This document shows positions 1 to 8,119 of a DNA stretch of 64,000 nt, in pieces. Numbering within the stretch: position 1 is the first letter of the stretch; each line of letters begins with the position of its first letter. The notes below the pieces were generated by a model. That model searched no databases and was not told the origin of the DNA. It saw nothing but the letters and a program-made list of their open reading frames with translations. Source of the stretch: Paenibacillus sp. 1781tsa1. GTDB lineage: Bacteria; Bacillota; Bacilli; Paenibacillales; Paenibacillaceae. Position numbers and translations under genes: made by a program. Where the stretch lies: positions 5,084,001-5,148,000 of the forward strand of contig NZ_JAMYWY010000001.1 in the NCBI RefSeq assembly GCF_024159265.1, written 5' to 3'.

Positions 1-1
1 T

Positions 2-2101
2 TATGGTCGTGATCCGAAGAATACCGCGGCACTATACAACGGTCTGATCAAGGATCTTGGTGGTCAGCAGGAGCACACATGGCAACACATCATCTGGCCA
101 TTCCAATCCATCGGGGACCCGGAGACTGCTCTTGCAAAGTGGGATACAAAAGATATGCAGCAAAACGAAGTCTTTAACGCCTACTGGTTCATGCATAGCA
201 TGGCATCCACAGGAACACGTACGATGGATATTTGGGCAGATTCTCCCGCAGCAACCGTATACGAAAAGGACGGTGTCTACACGGCGCAAATCTGGAATCC
301 GTCAGACACCGCCAAAACGGTTCGTTTTTATAATGCAAGAGGAGCTTTGGGTTCAGCTACCGTCTATGCGAAAGCTCAAGTGAAAGTAAATCCATTGGAG
401 CATACAGTAGTCAAGCAGCCAGATGCTTCACAAGGCGTCACCTATCTGGATCGCAGCGAATGGACGATTACCGCCTCTTCCAGTTCGGAAGCAGTCGAAC
501 GCATGGTTGACGGAGATTTGACTACCCGCTGGTCATCTGGACAAACGCAACAGCCTGGAGACTGGCTCCATATTGATCTGGGCAACGAGCAGATGATGGA
601 CACACTTTTCATGAACTCCGGCAACAGCGGAGGTGATTATGCCCTCGGGTATGAAGTTTACGTTTCGAAGGATGATGAAAACTGGAGCAAGCCAATTGCA
701 CAGGGAATAGGCTCATCTCCAAGCCTGTCCGTCGATTTGGGTATGCAGACGGCGCGTTATATCAAAATTGTATTGACTGCTCCCGCAGACAGTTGGTGGT
801 CCATCTCGGAACTCAAGCTCGCCCGATTTGGAAAATTGCCTCAGACCCCTGAGTATCCAAATCCAGCTCCGTTGTCCGATCGGTCAAACTGGATCGTAAC
901 CGCTTCCTCCACGCAAGGAACGGATGTCACGGCTCACATGCTTGATGGAAAACAAGACACATTATGGACGAACGGGCGAAAGCAAAAGAGCGGACAGTGG
1001 ATTACGATTGATCTTGGGGAAACGAGTGCTTTTGACGCAGTAGAGCTGGACCCGGGGAACGCCAAGGATGACTATCCGCGGCAATATCGCATTTTCGTTT
1101 CCGATGACGGGCAAAACTGGGGAACCTCTATTGCTGGAGGCGAAGGAGCGTCAGGACGTCTCTCCATCACCTTCCCTGAGCAGCAGGCTCGTTATGTGAA
1201 GATCGTGCAGATGGGTGAATCCGATCAATGGTGGTCGGTCTCTGAGCTATTTGTTAATCACTATGGAACAGGAAAACAACAACGTCTGCTTTCAGATGCA
1301 TGGTCCGTCACAGCTTCTTACGATGAGGAAGCTGCAACGGCGATACTGGATGGCTCGAACCAAACACGCTGGACTTCCGGTCAAGCACAAACAGGCGGTG
1401 AGTGGCTTCAGCTGGATCTGGGCAATTCAGAGACAGTGAACCGGATTGTACTGGATAGTGCACACAACAGTGAGGATTATGCTCGCGGTTATGAAGTATA
1501 CACCTCTCTGGATGGCATGGATTGGGGTAAAGCTGTGGCTACGGGTGAAGGGAAAAATGCCTTGCTCTTCATTGCATTCCCTGCTCATGAGGCCCGCTAT
1601 ATCAAAATCGTTCAGACCGGAACGGATTCTCACTGGTGGTCTGTAGCTGAAATCGCAGTTTATACTGCCGATCAGACACCATGGGCACCCGGGGAACAGG
1701 ATGATCTGCTGCCTACCGAACTGGATCGGACATCTTGGACAGCCACAGCCTCCACGTCTGAAGACGTTGGTGCACTGCTGGATGATGATCTGAACTCACG
1801 CTGGACCTCTGCATCCGGACAACAAGCAGACCAGTGGATTCAGATCGATCTGGGAAGCATCCAGAATTTCAGCCGGTTAACTATGGACTCAGGCAGCAGT
1901 ACCAATGACTATGCCCGCAGTTTTACAATCGTCACTTCAACGGATGGCGAGCATTGGAATTCGGTTTCAGAAGCTGTGGGTACAGATTCTTTAATCTCAG
2001 CGACATTCACGAACCAGAAGGCACGATATGTCAAAATTGCTTTGACTACGGACAATGCTGAGTGGTGGTGGTCTATTGCTGAATTGAAGCTGTACCATTG
2101 A
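2..2101 (+). CDS. GH81 endo-1,3-beta-glucanase C-terminus with four discoidin (F5/8C) domains, partial
   Basis: The gene enters from the left edge, so the catalytic core and start are missing. Roughly the first 120 residues resemble the C-terminal part of family GH81 beta-1,3-glucanases (a WPFQSIGDPETAL stretch, then NAYWFMHSMASTGTRTMDIW and a small beta-sandwich with YTAQIWNPSD). Four F5/8 type C (discoidin) carbohydrate-binding modules follow in tandem, at about 437-835, 870-1262, 1285-1665 and 1725-2098. Each has the pattern W-(T/S)-(I/V)-T-A-S, a D-G-x-x-x-T-x-W core, W-(L/I)-x-(I/L)-D-L-G, and ends with the ARY(I/V)KI strand and WWS(I/V)(A/S)E(L/I). It is probably a secreted enzyme attacking laminarin-type or fungal cell-wall glucan, the modules giving polysaccharide binding. 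The GH81 call rests on C-terminal pattern only; the discoidin domains are clear. Confidence 0.8.
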   Translation, partial: YGRDPKNTAALYNGLIKDLGGQQEHTWQHIIWPFQSIGDPETALAKWDTKDMQQNEVFNAYWFMHSMASTGTRTMDIWADSPAATVYEKDGVYTAQIWNPSDTAKTVRFYNARGALGSATVYAKAQVKVNPLEHTVVKQPDASQGVTYLDRSEWTITASSSSEAVERMVDGDLTTRWSSGQTQQPGDWLHIDLGNEQMMDTLFMNSGNSGGDYALGYEVYVSKDDENWSKPIAQGIGSSPSLSVDLGMQTARYIKIVLTAPADSWWSISELKLARFGKLPQTPEYPNPAPLSDRSNWIVTASSTQGTDVTAHMLDGKQDTLWTNGRKQKSGQWITIDLGETSAFDAVELDPGNAKDDYPRQYRIFVSDDGQNWGTSIAGGEGASGRLSITFPEQQARYVKIVQMGESDQWWSVSELFVNHYGTGKQQRLLSDAWSVTASYDEEAATAILDGSNQTRWTSGQAQTGGEWLQLDLGNSETVNRIVLDSAHNSEDYARGYEVYTSLDGMDWGKAVATGEGKNALLFIAFPAHEARYIKIVQTGTDSHWWSVAEIAVYTADQTPWAPGEQDDLLPTELDRTSWTATASTSEDVGALLDDDLNSRWTSASGQQADQWIQIDLGSIQNFSRLTMDSGSSTNDYARSFTIVTSTDGEHWNSVSEAVGTDSLISATFTNQKARYVKIALTTDNAEWWWSIAELKLYH

Positions 2102-2180
2102 TACGCTGAATTAAAAAACCATCAATTTTACGCAGCATTAAAAAATCATTAATCTAAGGAATTAAATATCGTTCGTCCAG

Positions 2181-2222
2181 CCACCTCTCTCCCTCAATTT
2201 TGCGGGACAGGGGTGGTTTTTT
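2181..2222 (+). terminator. Rho-independent terminator of the glucanase gene
   Basis: CCACCTCTCTCCC pairs with GGGACAGGGGTGG across a short loop with two non-Watson-Crick positions, followed by a run of six T. It lies 80 bp after the stop codon. The remaining 170 bp up to the OsmC promoter shows no gene. Confidence 0.85.
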
Positions 2223-2395
2223 GGTAATCACCCGCTTCTAAATGTAATAAGCAGTTATCTCGAATTAAATACGTATTTTCCAATCACGAATACGAACGGC
2301 GGCAAAACACACTGAATATCCGCCTAAGCAACTTTAGAGACCAGCATATGCTTCTTTGCGCTGTTCCCAAGATCAAAATATTGGAAAATTGAGGA

Positions 2396-2427
2396 TTGAC
2401 AGAGCGAGTCATTCAATTTAATATAAT
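2396..2427 (+). promoter_or_regulatory. Probable sigma-A promoter of the OsmC-family gene
   Basis: TTGACA at 2396-2401 is followed by overlapping -10 candidates, TAATAT (17 bp spacing) and TATAAT (20 bp spacing). The start codon at 2487 leaves a leader of about 50 nt. Confidence 0.6.
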
Positions 2428-2445
2428 CATAGCGGTAAACTATGA
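2427..2445. promoter_or_regulatory. Inverted repeat at the transcription start of the OsmC gene, candidate operator
   Basis: TCATAG and CTATGA form a perfect 6-bp dyad separated by 7 bp, directly downstream of the -10 element. The 7-bp spacing resembles operators of DUF24/HxlR-type thiol-stress repressors such as YodB, which is an inference from geometry; no regulator gene is adjacent. Confidence 0.4.
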
Positions 2446-2486
2446 ATAAAATCAGTATCAATAAACCCACTAAAGGAGACTACAAA

Positions 2487-2933
2487 ATGGCTGCCCTCCA
2501 AACGTTTAAAGCATCTGCTCATCTGCAAAACGGAGTTAAAGTGAAAGTAGCATCTCGAAACTTCGAGTTTATTATCGACGAGCCCAAAAACTTGGGTGGA
2601 ACCGATACCGGCATGAATCCGGTGGAAGCTTTACTCGCCTCGCTGGGGGCATGTCAGTCGATCGTAGCTAGGGTATATGCACCTAAATTCGGGGTGAATC
2701 TCAAGGATTTCTTTGTGGATGTAGAAGGCGATATTGACCTGGATGGCTTTTTCGACAAATCAGAGGTGCGTCCGGGCTATTCCGATATTCGGTATACATT
2801 CCGTATCAAAACAGATTCTCCCCAAGAGCAGGTTGAAGCATTTGTACAATTCCTGGAGAGCAAGTGCCCGGTTGGAGATACGTTGGCACATCCGGTTAAT
2901 CTCAAGTTGGACAGAATTATCATCGAAAACTAA
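2487..2933 (+). CDS. OsmC family protein (peroxide/thiol stress)
   Basis: A 148-residue cytoplasmic protein of the OsmC/Ohr superfamily, whose members reduce organic hydroperoxides or act as thiol-dependent stress proteins. It shows the family layout: an N-terminal beta-sheet half, then GMNPVEALLASLGACQS, in which the cysteine is the first of the two redox cysteines, and later ESKCPVGDTLAHPV with the second. This ESKCPV context fits the YhfA/OsmC branch better than Ohr. The ATG at 2487 is chosen because AAAGGAGA lies 7-8 nt upstream; an ATG 45 nt earlier in frame has no such site. Monocistronic, with its own promoter and a dyad at +1 suggesting stress-responsive repression. Confidence 0.88.
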   Translation: MAALQTFKASAHLQNGVKVKVASRNFEFIIDEPKNLGGTDTGMNPVEALLASLGACQSIVARVYAPKFGVNLKDFFVDVEGDIDLDGFFDKSEVRPGYSDIRYTFRIKTDSPQEQVEAFVQFLESKCPVGDTLAHPVNLKLDRIIIEN

Positions 2934-3004
2934 GCAGCCTATAAATACGGTGAAACCGGACTGATATTGAATTGCTAACCGTACAACATATTTAGTTATA
3001 ACAA

Positions 3005-3028
3005 AAGCCCGCGTTTTTTCGCGGGCTT
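3005..3028. terminator. Hairpin terminator downstream of the OsmC gene
   Basis: AAGCCCGCG and CGCGGGCTT pair perfectly around a TTTTTT loop. The T-rich side is stronger on the minus strand, so it may work in both directions. The rest of 2934-3181 is AT-rich and shows no gene. Confidence 0.75.
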
Positions 3029-3181
3029 CTGGTCATAACCTAATAAACCCGGCTATAAACTTCGTTTGGCCCTTTGAGAAAATATCCTGTTCGAATTAAA
3101 GACTCTCTCCTTATTTGTTTCCAGCAAGCGCCTTTCTGTACGAAGTAGATATAAAGTAGCAGCTTTTTGGGATTCATGATA

Positions 3182-3215
3182 ACAAAAAAAACGTGATGGA
3201 CATCTGTCCACCACG
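3182..3215 (-). terminator. Rho-independent terminator of the acetamidase-like gene
   Basis: CGTGATGGACA and TGTCCACCACG form an 11-bp stem with a 2-nt loop and one G-T pair. On the minus strand it is followed by a run of T, and it lies just after the stop at 3234. Confidence 0.85.
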
Positions 3216-3233
3216 GTTGAATAATGAAATCTA

Positions 3234-4793
3234 TTATTGCTTTTTACTTAACGATACATTAGCTGTTAACGTCTTGTCGATCGTCGTCCAGTTGACATAA
3301 GCACCTAGTATTTCATTAATAACAGAAACCGGAACTACGGTTTCGCCATTTAAAAGCTTTGGTACGTTACTATTGAACACTAGTTTATCGTTAATTGAAT
3401 ACACATCTGAACCAATTTGCGCACTTATATTTTTCGTACCTAATTTGATTTGCGTGGTACGCGTCTTATGATCCCATCCTACTGTACCGCCCAATAGTTC
3501 CGAAATGGTTCGAATCGGTACGTAGAACTCATCGTTATGAACAACCGGTTTGATTGTCGTACCCCCTACATTCATGGCAACGTCAACATATTCAAGGAAA
3601 TCTGTCTTACGAATGAGTCCATGAACCCCTTTCGTTCGATCCACGACCTGAGATACTTCGTAATCCGTTGCGGCGGATAGGTACGCATAAGCTACACTTC
3701 TATCCATATCAAGCTTATCGGATAAGAATTGAATCGATTCACGTACTGATTCTTTCATCGCTTCATCCAAATCAGGGTCCAGTCCAATTGGAATCCAATA
3801 ATCCTCTGTTTCAGCAAAGGGTTGCGTGAATTCTCCACGATGTGGTAGTGATGGATCACCTTTCTTCAACACCGTTAACCGAACTGTTCCCCTCAAGGAA
3901 GCTTCCAACGCAGTTAACGCTACTTCGCCATCCCCTTGAGCAAAGTGCGGATCTCCAGTATAGAATAGCCCGCCTTTAACTTGGATCGGATAATAAATAG
4001 TTGCACCAACACCCAACTCATTAATATCCATATTGCCTCCTGTTTCAATAGGTGGGATAGAACTCACAACTTCGCTGGTATTTGGTGCAACCCCCATAAC
4101 ACCTAGAAACGGGTTAATTGGGAAACGTACATCCTTGCCAGCTTTTGTTGGTAATAAACCATACCAATTGCCGTTGATTTCTTCAATAGGTGTAAATATA
4201 GATACATTATTATATAATTCCGGTTTTGTTGCGCTTGCTCCCTCTTGTGGGCCTGTATTTTCTGGAAATTCGTTAGGAAGGGCACCTTTACCATGGCGGT
4301 TAGAAATGACACCATATGGAACTCGAGTTTGCAACGAAAGGACTTCTACTTTAAGAACATCTCCTGGCTCCGCTCCCTCAACTGCTACTGGTCCAGTGAT
4401 AATATGAGGTCCGTCTTTAACATAATCATGCTTCATCTCAGAAGCCGCAATTGCTTTCGCATCATCCAACACGCCATCGGATGAGATACCGAATTTGCCG
4501 AAGTACTCCACTGGATTTCTCCCTTGATCCTCGATCAGTCCCTCATGCGATACCGTATCAAATGTTACCGCACTTCCTGATGGTACAGTGAGAATCGGAG
4601 AGCTGTCTCGATTAGGAAGTGATCCCCAGCGAATGTTCTCAATTGCAGACGTTACATAATAATCACCTTCTACCTTTTCAAGGGTTGTTGGTTGCAGCGG
4701 CATACTAAAACCCACTGAAGGTAGAGCAAATGTAAACATACCTATAATCCCTAGTGAAACCCCAAATTTTCTAATGGTTCGGTTAATAAACAT
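3234..4793 (-). CDS. Secreted acetamidase/formamidase-family protein with C-terminal stalk domain
   Basis: A 519-residue protein with a signal peptide (basic start, hydrophobic residues about 12-30, SVGFS before the probable cleavage site). Residues about 35-370 match the FmdA/AmdA acetamidase-formamidase family: VTFDTVSHEG near the start, GPVAVEGAEPGDVLKVEV, GGNMD (metal-site region), and FYTGDPHFAQGDGEV. The family hydrolyses short-chain amides. The last 115 residues (VVHNDEFYVPIRTISELLGGTVGWD) form a copper-amine-oxidase-N-like stalk domain common in Paenibacillus exported proteins. Family members are usually cytosolic, so export is notable. A strong GAGGGGG site precedes the ATG. No amide transporter or other enzyme is adjacent. 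Confidence 0.85.
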   Translation of the reverse strand: MFINRTIRKFGVSLGIIGMFTFALPSVGFSMPLQPTTLEKVEGDYYVTSAIENIRWGSLPNRDSSPILTVPSGSAVTFDTVSHEGLIEDQGRNPVEYFGKFGISSDGVLDDAKAIAASEMKHDYVKDGPHIITGPVAVEGAEPGDVLKVEVLSLQTRVPYGVISNRHGKGALPNEFPENTGPQEGASATKPELYNNVSIFTPIEEINGNWYGLLPTKAGKDVRFPINPFLGVMGVAPNTSEVVSSIPPIETGGNMDINELGVGATIYYPIQVKGGLFYTGDPHFAQGDGEVALTALEASLRGTVRLTVLKKGDPSLPHRGEFTQPFAETEDYWIPIGLDPDLDEAMKESVRESIQFLSDKLDMDRSVAYAYLSAATDYEVSQVVDRTKGVHGLIRKTDFLEYVDVAMNVGGTTIKPVVHNDEFYVPIRTISELLGGTVGWDHKTRTTQIKLGTKNISAQIGSDVYSINDKLVFNSNVPKLLNGETVVPVSVINEILGAYVNWTTIDKTLTANVSLSKKQ

Positions 4794-5040
4794 AACGTTC
4801 CCCCTCTATACTATGTAATATTACCTAACATAAATACACATTAACATATAAATACATTTACAACAATATTTTTTTGTCAACAAAAGTAACATAGTAGAGC
4901 TTAAATTCAAGAATAATCTTATAAACATAAACAAAAACGTAAATATATCTATCATATGAAAGGCGTGTAAAACTAAAATACTTCTAGTAAACTGAGGACC
5001 CTCCTTCAGAGATTGGAACAAACGAAATTAAGTTACAGGA
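4794..5040. other. AT-rich non-coding stretch upstream of the acetamidase-like gene
   Basis: This 247-bp stretch is strongly AT-rich and presumably holds the promoter of the minus-strand gene at 4793. I see no reading frame with a ribosome binding site and no clear dyad. Confidence 0.5.
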
Positions 5041-5232
5041 AAATTATGTATGTATTTCGTGTATCCGATACCGCCACAGGAATACTACTACACTCCGGTT
5101 CAGGCATAATCACCTGTCCGCACGTGATTGCACTGGAAGAAGCGGAATTCTCGAATCTGAAGTTGTATTCCGGAAGTTGGAGCCGACTGGATTAGTTATG
5201 AGGAAAATCCGGTGGCTACCGGGGAAGAGTAT
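5041..5232 (+). pseudogene. Decayed C-terminal fragment of a rhodanese-type sulfurtransferase
   Basis: In frame 1 the sequence reads LLHSGSGIITCPHVIALEEA and then LYSGSWS; a +1 shift at about 5183-5187 gives DWISYEENPVATGEE. Together these reproduce the C-terminus of thiosulfate/3-mercaptopyruvate sulfurtransferases (usual form YCGSGVTAC, ALEEAG, LYAGSWSDW, NPVATGE). The catalytic Cys of CGSG is replaced by Ser, the frame is broken, and no N-terminal rhodanese domain precedes it. The open frame runs on past 5232 into a tail ending in a stop near 5385 that vaguely resembles the end of a short-chain dehydrogenase; that part is uncertain. A second, shorter remnant of the same C-terminus is at 7085-7150. 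Confidence 0.75.
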
Positions 5233-5405
5233 GTTCGGAGCACAAGTCTACAATTTCTTCTACAATATCTCAAAGACAATACACCGCCATGCAAGCTGAT
5301 GCTTGGGCGCAGTGTATTTGCAGTGCCTGAGCGTCACCCGGGGATACGAGAGAGAGATAAAGGCATCGTTGCACGGGAACACTGATCCAACCAGATCCTT
5401 TCCGC

Positions 5406-6314
5406 TCAATGAAACAAGATCTGCACCAGAAAATAAGGGGATGCATTTAGGAGTGCATGAATCAGGATAATCACCCATACTCTACGATAGCGGGACCATA
5501 GATAACCAAGAAAGAGACCTGTAACCCCATGATTTGCAATCACTGTTGCCACATCAATATCCCACTGACCATTTCCTTGAATGGCGACATGCCAAATGGA
5601 CCATAGTATTGAAACTAGTAGTATGGCGGGCCATCTTCCAAGCAACTTCTCCAATCGGGTTTGCAGCCACACCCGATAAAAAACTTCCTCCAATACGCTA
5701 TTGATCACAAAACCAATCAGCACCAAGAGAAGTAATTCTGTCATATTGGTTGCTTCGATTACTCCTTCTGGGTGTGCAATTGGGGAATAGAACTTTAGAT
5801 AACACCAGACCACAATAACGATCAGTGGTGTAATGACGTGTCCGCGAGAGCGAGGATTTTTCGAGATCATGTCTTGCTGCCCGCCAGTCATTTTTCGATA
5901 AATCAGCAATAAAATCAATGGGATGAACAATAATGTCGTCAACTTGAACGTCAAATAATATAGCTCGAAATGTAACCCATGCTGGTCCAACATGATAAGA
6001 GCAGCCGTAAATAAAACGCCTGACAGCAATAATACAATCGATTGAACGACCAAGTGATTTTTCTCCATTTGTTGATAAGACGAGGGATCTTGACTTTGAC
6101 TTTCATAAGGAATCATACGGATTAGAAAAATGCCAAAGAATGCCGGCAATATACTATGCCATATTGGAATCACTTCCTCACGGTCGGCTGTGTACCTTAT
6201 ATTCAAGTTTCCGGTCCATACCAACCATAATACAGCAGCAAATATAATTATCATGCACAATAGGCCGATTGCCTTTCCCCATCCTGGAAACATTACTTTG
6301 AATTGCTGATTCAT
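5406..6314 (-). CDS. CPBP-family intramembrane glutamic protease (CAAX protease/Abi)
   Basis: A 302-residue polytopic membrane protein with about eight hydrophobic segments. The C-terminal half carries the three CPBP motifs: LEEVFYR (paired Glu plus Arg), a tryptophan-rich helix with WSIWHVA (catalytic His), and HALLN near the end (second His with Asn). Such proteins are Rce1-like intramembrane proteases; in bacilli many are linked to bacteriocin self-immunity or membrane stress. AAAGGAGG precedes the ATG. It is divergent from a TetR gene, and an 18-bp operator-like repeat lies upstream of each gene, suggesting it is the TetR target. The pair is flanked by two sulfurtransferase remnants, so it may have been inserted there. 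Substrate unknown. Confidence 0.88.
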   Translation of the reverse strand: MNQQFKVMFPGWGKAIGLLCMIIIFAAVLWLVWTGNLNIRYTADREEVIPIWHSILPAFFGIFLIRMIPYESQSQDPSSYQQMEKNHLVVQSIVLLLSGVLFTAALIMLDQHGLHFELYYLTFKLTTLLFIPLILLLIYRKMTGGQQDMISKNPRSRGHVITPLIVIVVWCYLKFYSPIAHPEGVIEATNMTELLLLVLIGFVINSVLEEVFYRVWLQTRLEKLLGRWPAILLVSILWSIWHVAIQGNGQWDIDVATVIANHGVTGLFLGYLWSRYRRVWVIILIHALLNASPYFLVQILFH

Positions 6315-6358
6315 TCCAATTACCCTCCTTTGAGTGATATGTTTCCTTTACCTTTTTT

Positions 6359-6378
6359 AATTCAGTTGAGTTAAATAA
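6359..6378. promoter_or_regulatory. TetR-type operator copy 1 (CPBP protease side)
   Basis: Contains TTCAGTTGAGTTAAATAA, repeated exactly at 6413-6430. It is close to the 5' end of the minus-strand CPBP gene, where a bound repressor would block its promoter. Confidence 0.6.
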
Positions 6379-6408
6379 ACTCTAGCACATCCCATCTTCA
6401 ACGTCTAT

Positions 6409-6430
6409 TTATTTCAGTTGAGTTAAATAA
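6409..6430. promoter_or_regulatory. TetR-type operator copy 2 (regulator side)
   Basis: A 22-bp imperfect palindrome with outer arms TTATTT and AAATAA that contains the same 18 bases as copy 1. It lies directly upstream of a TATGAT -10 candidate at 6431-6436, consistent with autoregulation of the TetR gene. Confidence 0.6.
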
Positions 6431-6447
6431 TATGATATTCTGTGTGT

Positions 6448-7026
6448 ATGCCAAAAATCGTGGACCATGAGAAAATGAAGAATATTATTGCTGAAGCAAC
6501 TTGGAAAATCATTAGTGAGCAAGGCATTCATCATGCAACGTCAAGAACGATTGCGAAGGAAGCCGGACTATCACAAGGAGCCTTAAGACATTACTTTTCA
6601 AAACAAGAGAGCCTGCTAGCATTTGCAATGGAGTTAGTTAAAGAAAAGGTACTTACTCGGCTGAGCAATCTGAATGCAAGAGAACTGGCGCCTCAAGAAA
6701 GAATTGTTGAATACTTGCTCGAGCTAGTGCCGACTGATGAACAAACATTATTGGAAATGGAGGTTTGGTTTGCATTTGTAAGCTATGGAAAAACGCAAAA
6801 AGGGTTCGATGCCAATTATGAGGACCTGCAAAACGCAATCAGAAACTGCATTATGTACTTAAAAAATGAAGGTCTTCTGCGCACTACCGATGAAGAGAAG
6901 GAACAAGAAAAATTGTATGCCTTTATGAATGGGATGGCTCTCAATTTGTATCTCGAGCCGCATAAGATAAATCGAACACGAAGCAAAGAAATGATACAAG
7001 ACTATATCAATTGGATTATACGTTGA
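6448..7026 (+). CDS. TetR-family transcriptional regulator (BetI-like C-terminal domain)
   Basis: A 192-residue regulator. The N-terminal helix-turn-helix is clear (TSRTIAKEAGLSQGALRHYF at about residues 31-50). The C-terminal ligand domain, with EVWFAFVSYGKTQKGF and a final FMNGMALNLYLEP helix, resembles the BetI/TetR_C_6 type. The ATG at 6448 is preferred over the GTG two codons earlier. There is no Shine-Dalgarno sequence, and the TATGAT at 6431 would start the transcript only a few bases before the ATG, so the mRNA may be nearly leaderless. Divergent from the CPBP protease gene, with paired operators between them; a local one-target repressor is the simplest reading. Ligand unknown. Confidence 0.9.
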   Translation: MPKIVDHEKMKNIIAEATWKIISEQGIHHATSRTIAKEAGLSQGALRHYFSKQESLLAFAMELVKEKVLTRLSNLNARELAPQERIVEYLLELVPTDEQTLLEMEVWFAFVSYGKTQKGFDANYEDLQNAIRNCIMYLKNEGLLRTTDEEKEQEKLYAFMNGMALNLYLEPHKINRTRSKEMIQDYINWIIR

Positions 7027-7084
7027 AGGAAAGCATGATACACAGATCGGGGAGTTAAGTTAGCTTGCCGAAGCGTAGCAGAAT

Positions 7085-7150
7085 CCAATCTGCAGCAGGA
7101 GCGGCTGAATAAGTTATGAGGAGAATCCGGTGGCTACCGGGGAAAAATAA
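7085..7150 (+). pseudogene. Second remnant of the sulfurtransferase C-terminus
   Basis: Positions 7112-7144 match 5194-5226 with a single mismatch and encode SYEENPVATGE, followed here by K and a stop. Upstream, AGAAE-like codons are a shortened remnant of the LYAGSWS region with lost bases and a stop. It is followed at once by a strong terminator that was probably that of the original gene. Confidence 0.65.
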
Positions 7151-7158
7151 AGATTAAG

Positions 7159-7185
7159 AACCCGCGTCTGACGCGGGCTTCTTTG
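7159..7185. terminator. Hairpin terminator between the sulfurtransferase remnant and the Imm11-like gene
   Basis: CCCGCG and CGCGGG pair around TCTGA, extendable by AA/TT. T-rich on both sides (CTTCTTTG on plus, TTCTTAATC on minus), so it can serve both the remnant/TetR side and the convergent gene at 7215. Confidence 0.8.
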
Positions 7186-7214
7186 TGCTTTCTTTGTAAC
7201 CATATCCATGCATT

Positions 7215-7802
7215 TTAGGAGCTTACCTCTCCGACTTCTGTAACGTTTAGATTCAGCTTATGTTTTCGGCATACTTCGTAAAAATCTTTTGAAACAATGG
7301 GTTTGAAGATATTGATATAATCCAGCATGAAAAATTCATGCTCGCCAATTCGCTCTTCATGAAGGGAGATTCGAGATACAACTTTGACGATCTTACGTGG
7401 AGGCTGTTCTACAGATGTAGCAATGACTGCTTTGCGCCCATATTCCGAACGTTCATAATCGAAAACATCCAAACGATTAAGATGATGTGCAGTCCAATAG
7501 TTTTTTTCAACCGCACGACCGTCGTGGTAACACACCATTGTCGGAATAAACTGTGTATTTGTTTTCGTTTCCTCCAACAGCGTTTTAAAACGATCTGATA
7601 CATGTCTCGTTCCTGTGATCGTCTCAAAATAATCCACGTTCAGGTTCCGCACTGTAGGCAGTAACTCAACCTCTGCCGTTGTTCCCTCGGGCAACGGATT
7701 CTCTATCGCTACATAATTCATATCTAATTGGGGAGTGAAGGTTGTTCCGCCACTAATAAACCCTCTACGTGGATATTGAGATTCCAGAAAATAATAGTTC
7801 AA
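7215..7802 (-). CDS. Imm11-like (DUF1629-type) protein, possible immunity protein
   Basis: A 195-residue soluble protein without signal peptide or membrane segment. The pattern of SDRFKTLLEE, then FIPTMV, LDVFDYERSEYG and HEFFMLDYIN with a final VSKDFYEVC helix fits the DUF1629/Imm11 family, in which many members neutralise polymorphic toxins. The start is taken as TTG at 7802, because AAAGGAGA lies 8-9 nt upstream; a TTG at 7823 would place that site inside the coding region. No toxin gene is adjacent, so it would be an orphan immunity gene or a family member with another role. Family assignment is by pattern only. Confidence 0.6.
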   Translation of the reverse strand: MNYYFLESQYPRRGFISGGTTFTPQLDMNYVAIENPLPEGTTAEVELLPTVRNLNVDYFETITGTRHVSDRFKTLLEETKTNTQFIPTMVCYHDGRAVEKNYWTAHHLNRLDVFDYERSEYGRKAVIATSVEQPPRKIVKVVSRISLHEERIGEHEFFMLDYINIFKPIVSKDFYEVCRKHKLNLNVTEVGEVSS

Positions 7803-7941
7803 AGAATGATGTCTCCTTTCCAAATGAAGTGCTTTTCATCCATTGTACATTTTAAGAGGTTTAAGTTCGATTAGTAGGGAATACAACATAATCGAAGTGT
7901 CTTAATCGATGTAGATTGAGAGTCAATTTGCATGCGAAATA

Positions 7942-7981
7942 GGGGCCGGGTTACTCATGAACATGAGTACCCGGCCCCTTG
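7942..7981. other. Very stable hairpin in a divergent intergenic region
   Basis: GGGGCCGGG plus ACTCATG pairs with CATGAGT plus CCCGGCCCC, about 17 pairs with a 2-nt loop and one bulged T. The T-tail is weak (CCTTGCTTTG). It lies between two divergent genes, so it is not an ordinary end-of-operon terminator; it could be an attenuator in the leader of the gene at 8120 or end an unseen short transcript. The rest of 7803-8119 shows no convincing gene. Confidence 0.7.
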
Positions 7982-8119
7982 CTTTGATATACATATGAAT
8001 ATACAGACCTTAATCAACACTTTAACAGATCGAGAAGAAACAGTCTGTATTTTTGGAAAAATGTTCTATATATTTCGATTGCTGGCCGGCAAACTACAGA
8101 TGAAACGGAGCATATATCA

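Noticed and set aside
5013..5195. A 60-codon ORF as an intact small gene
   Set aside because: It is a frameshifted piece of a sulfurtransferase with its catalytic Cys lost; listed as pseudogene instead.
5278..5326. AATACAC/GTGTATT inverted repeat as terminator of the CPBP gene
   Set aside because: Arms are short, the inner part pairs poorly and the T-tail on the minus strand is weak.
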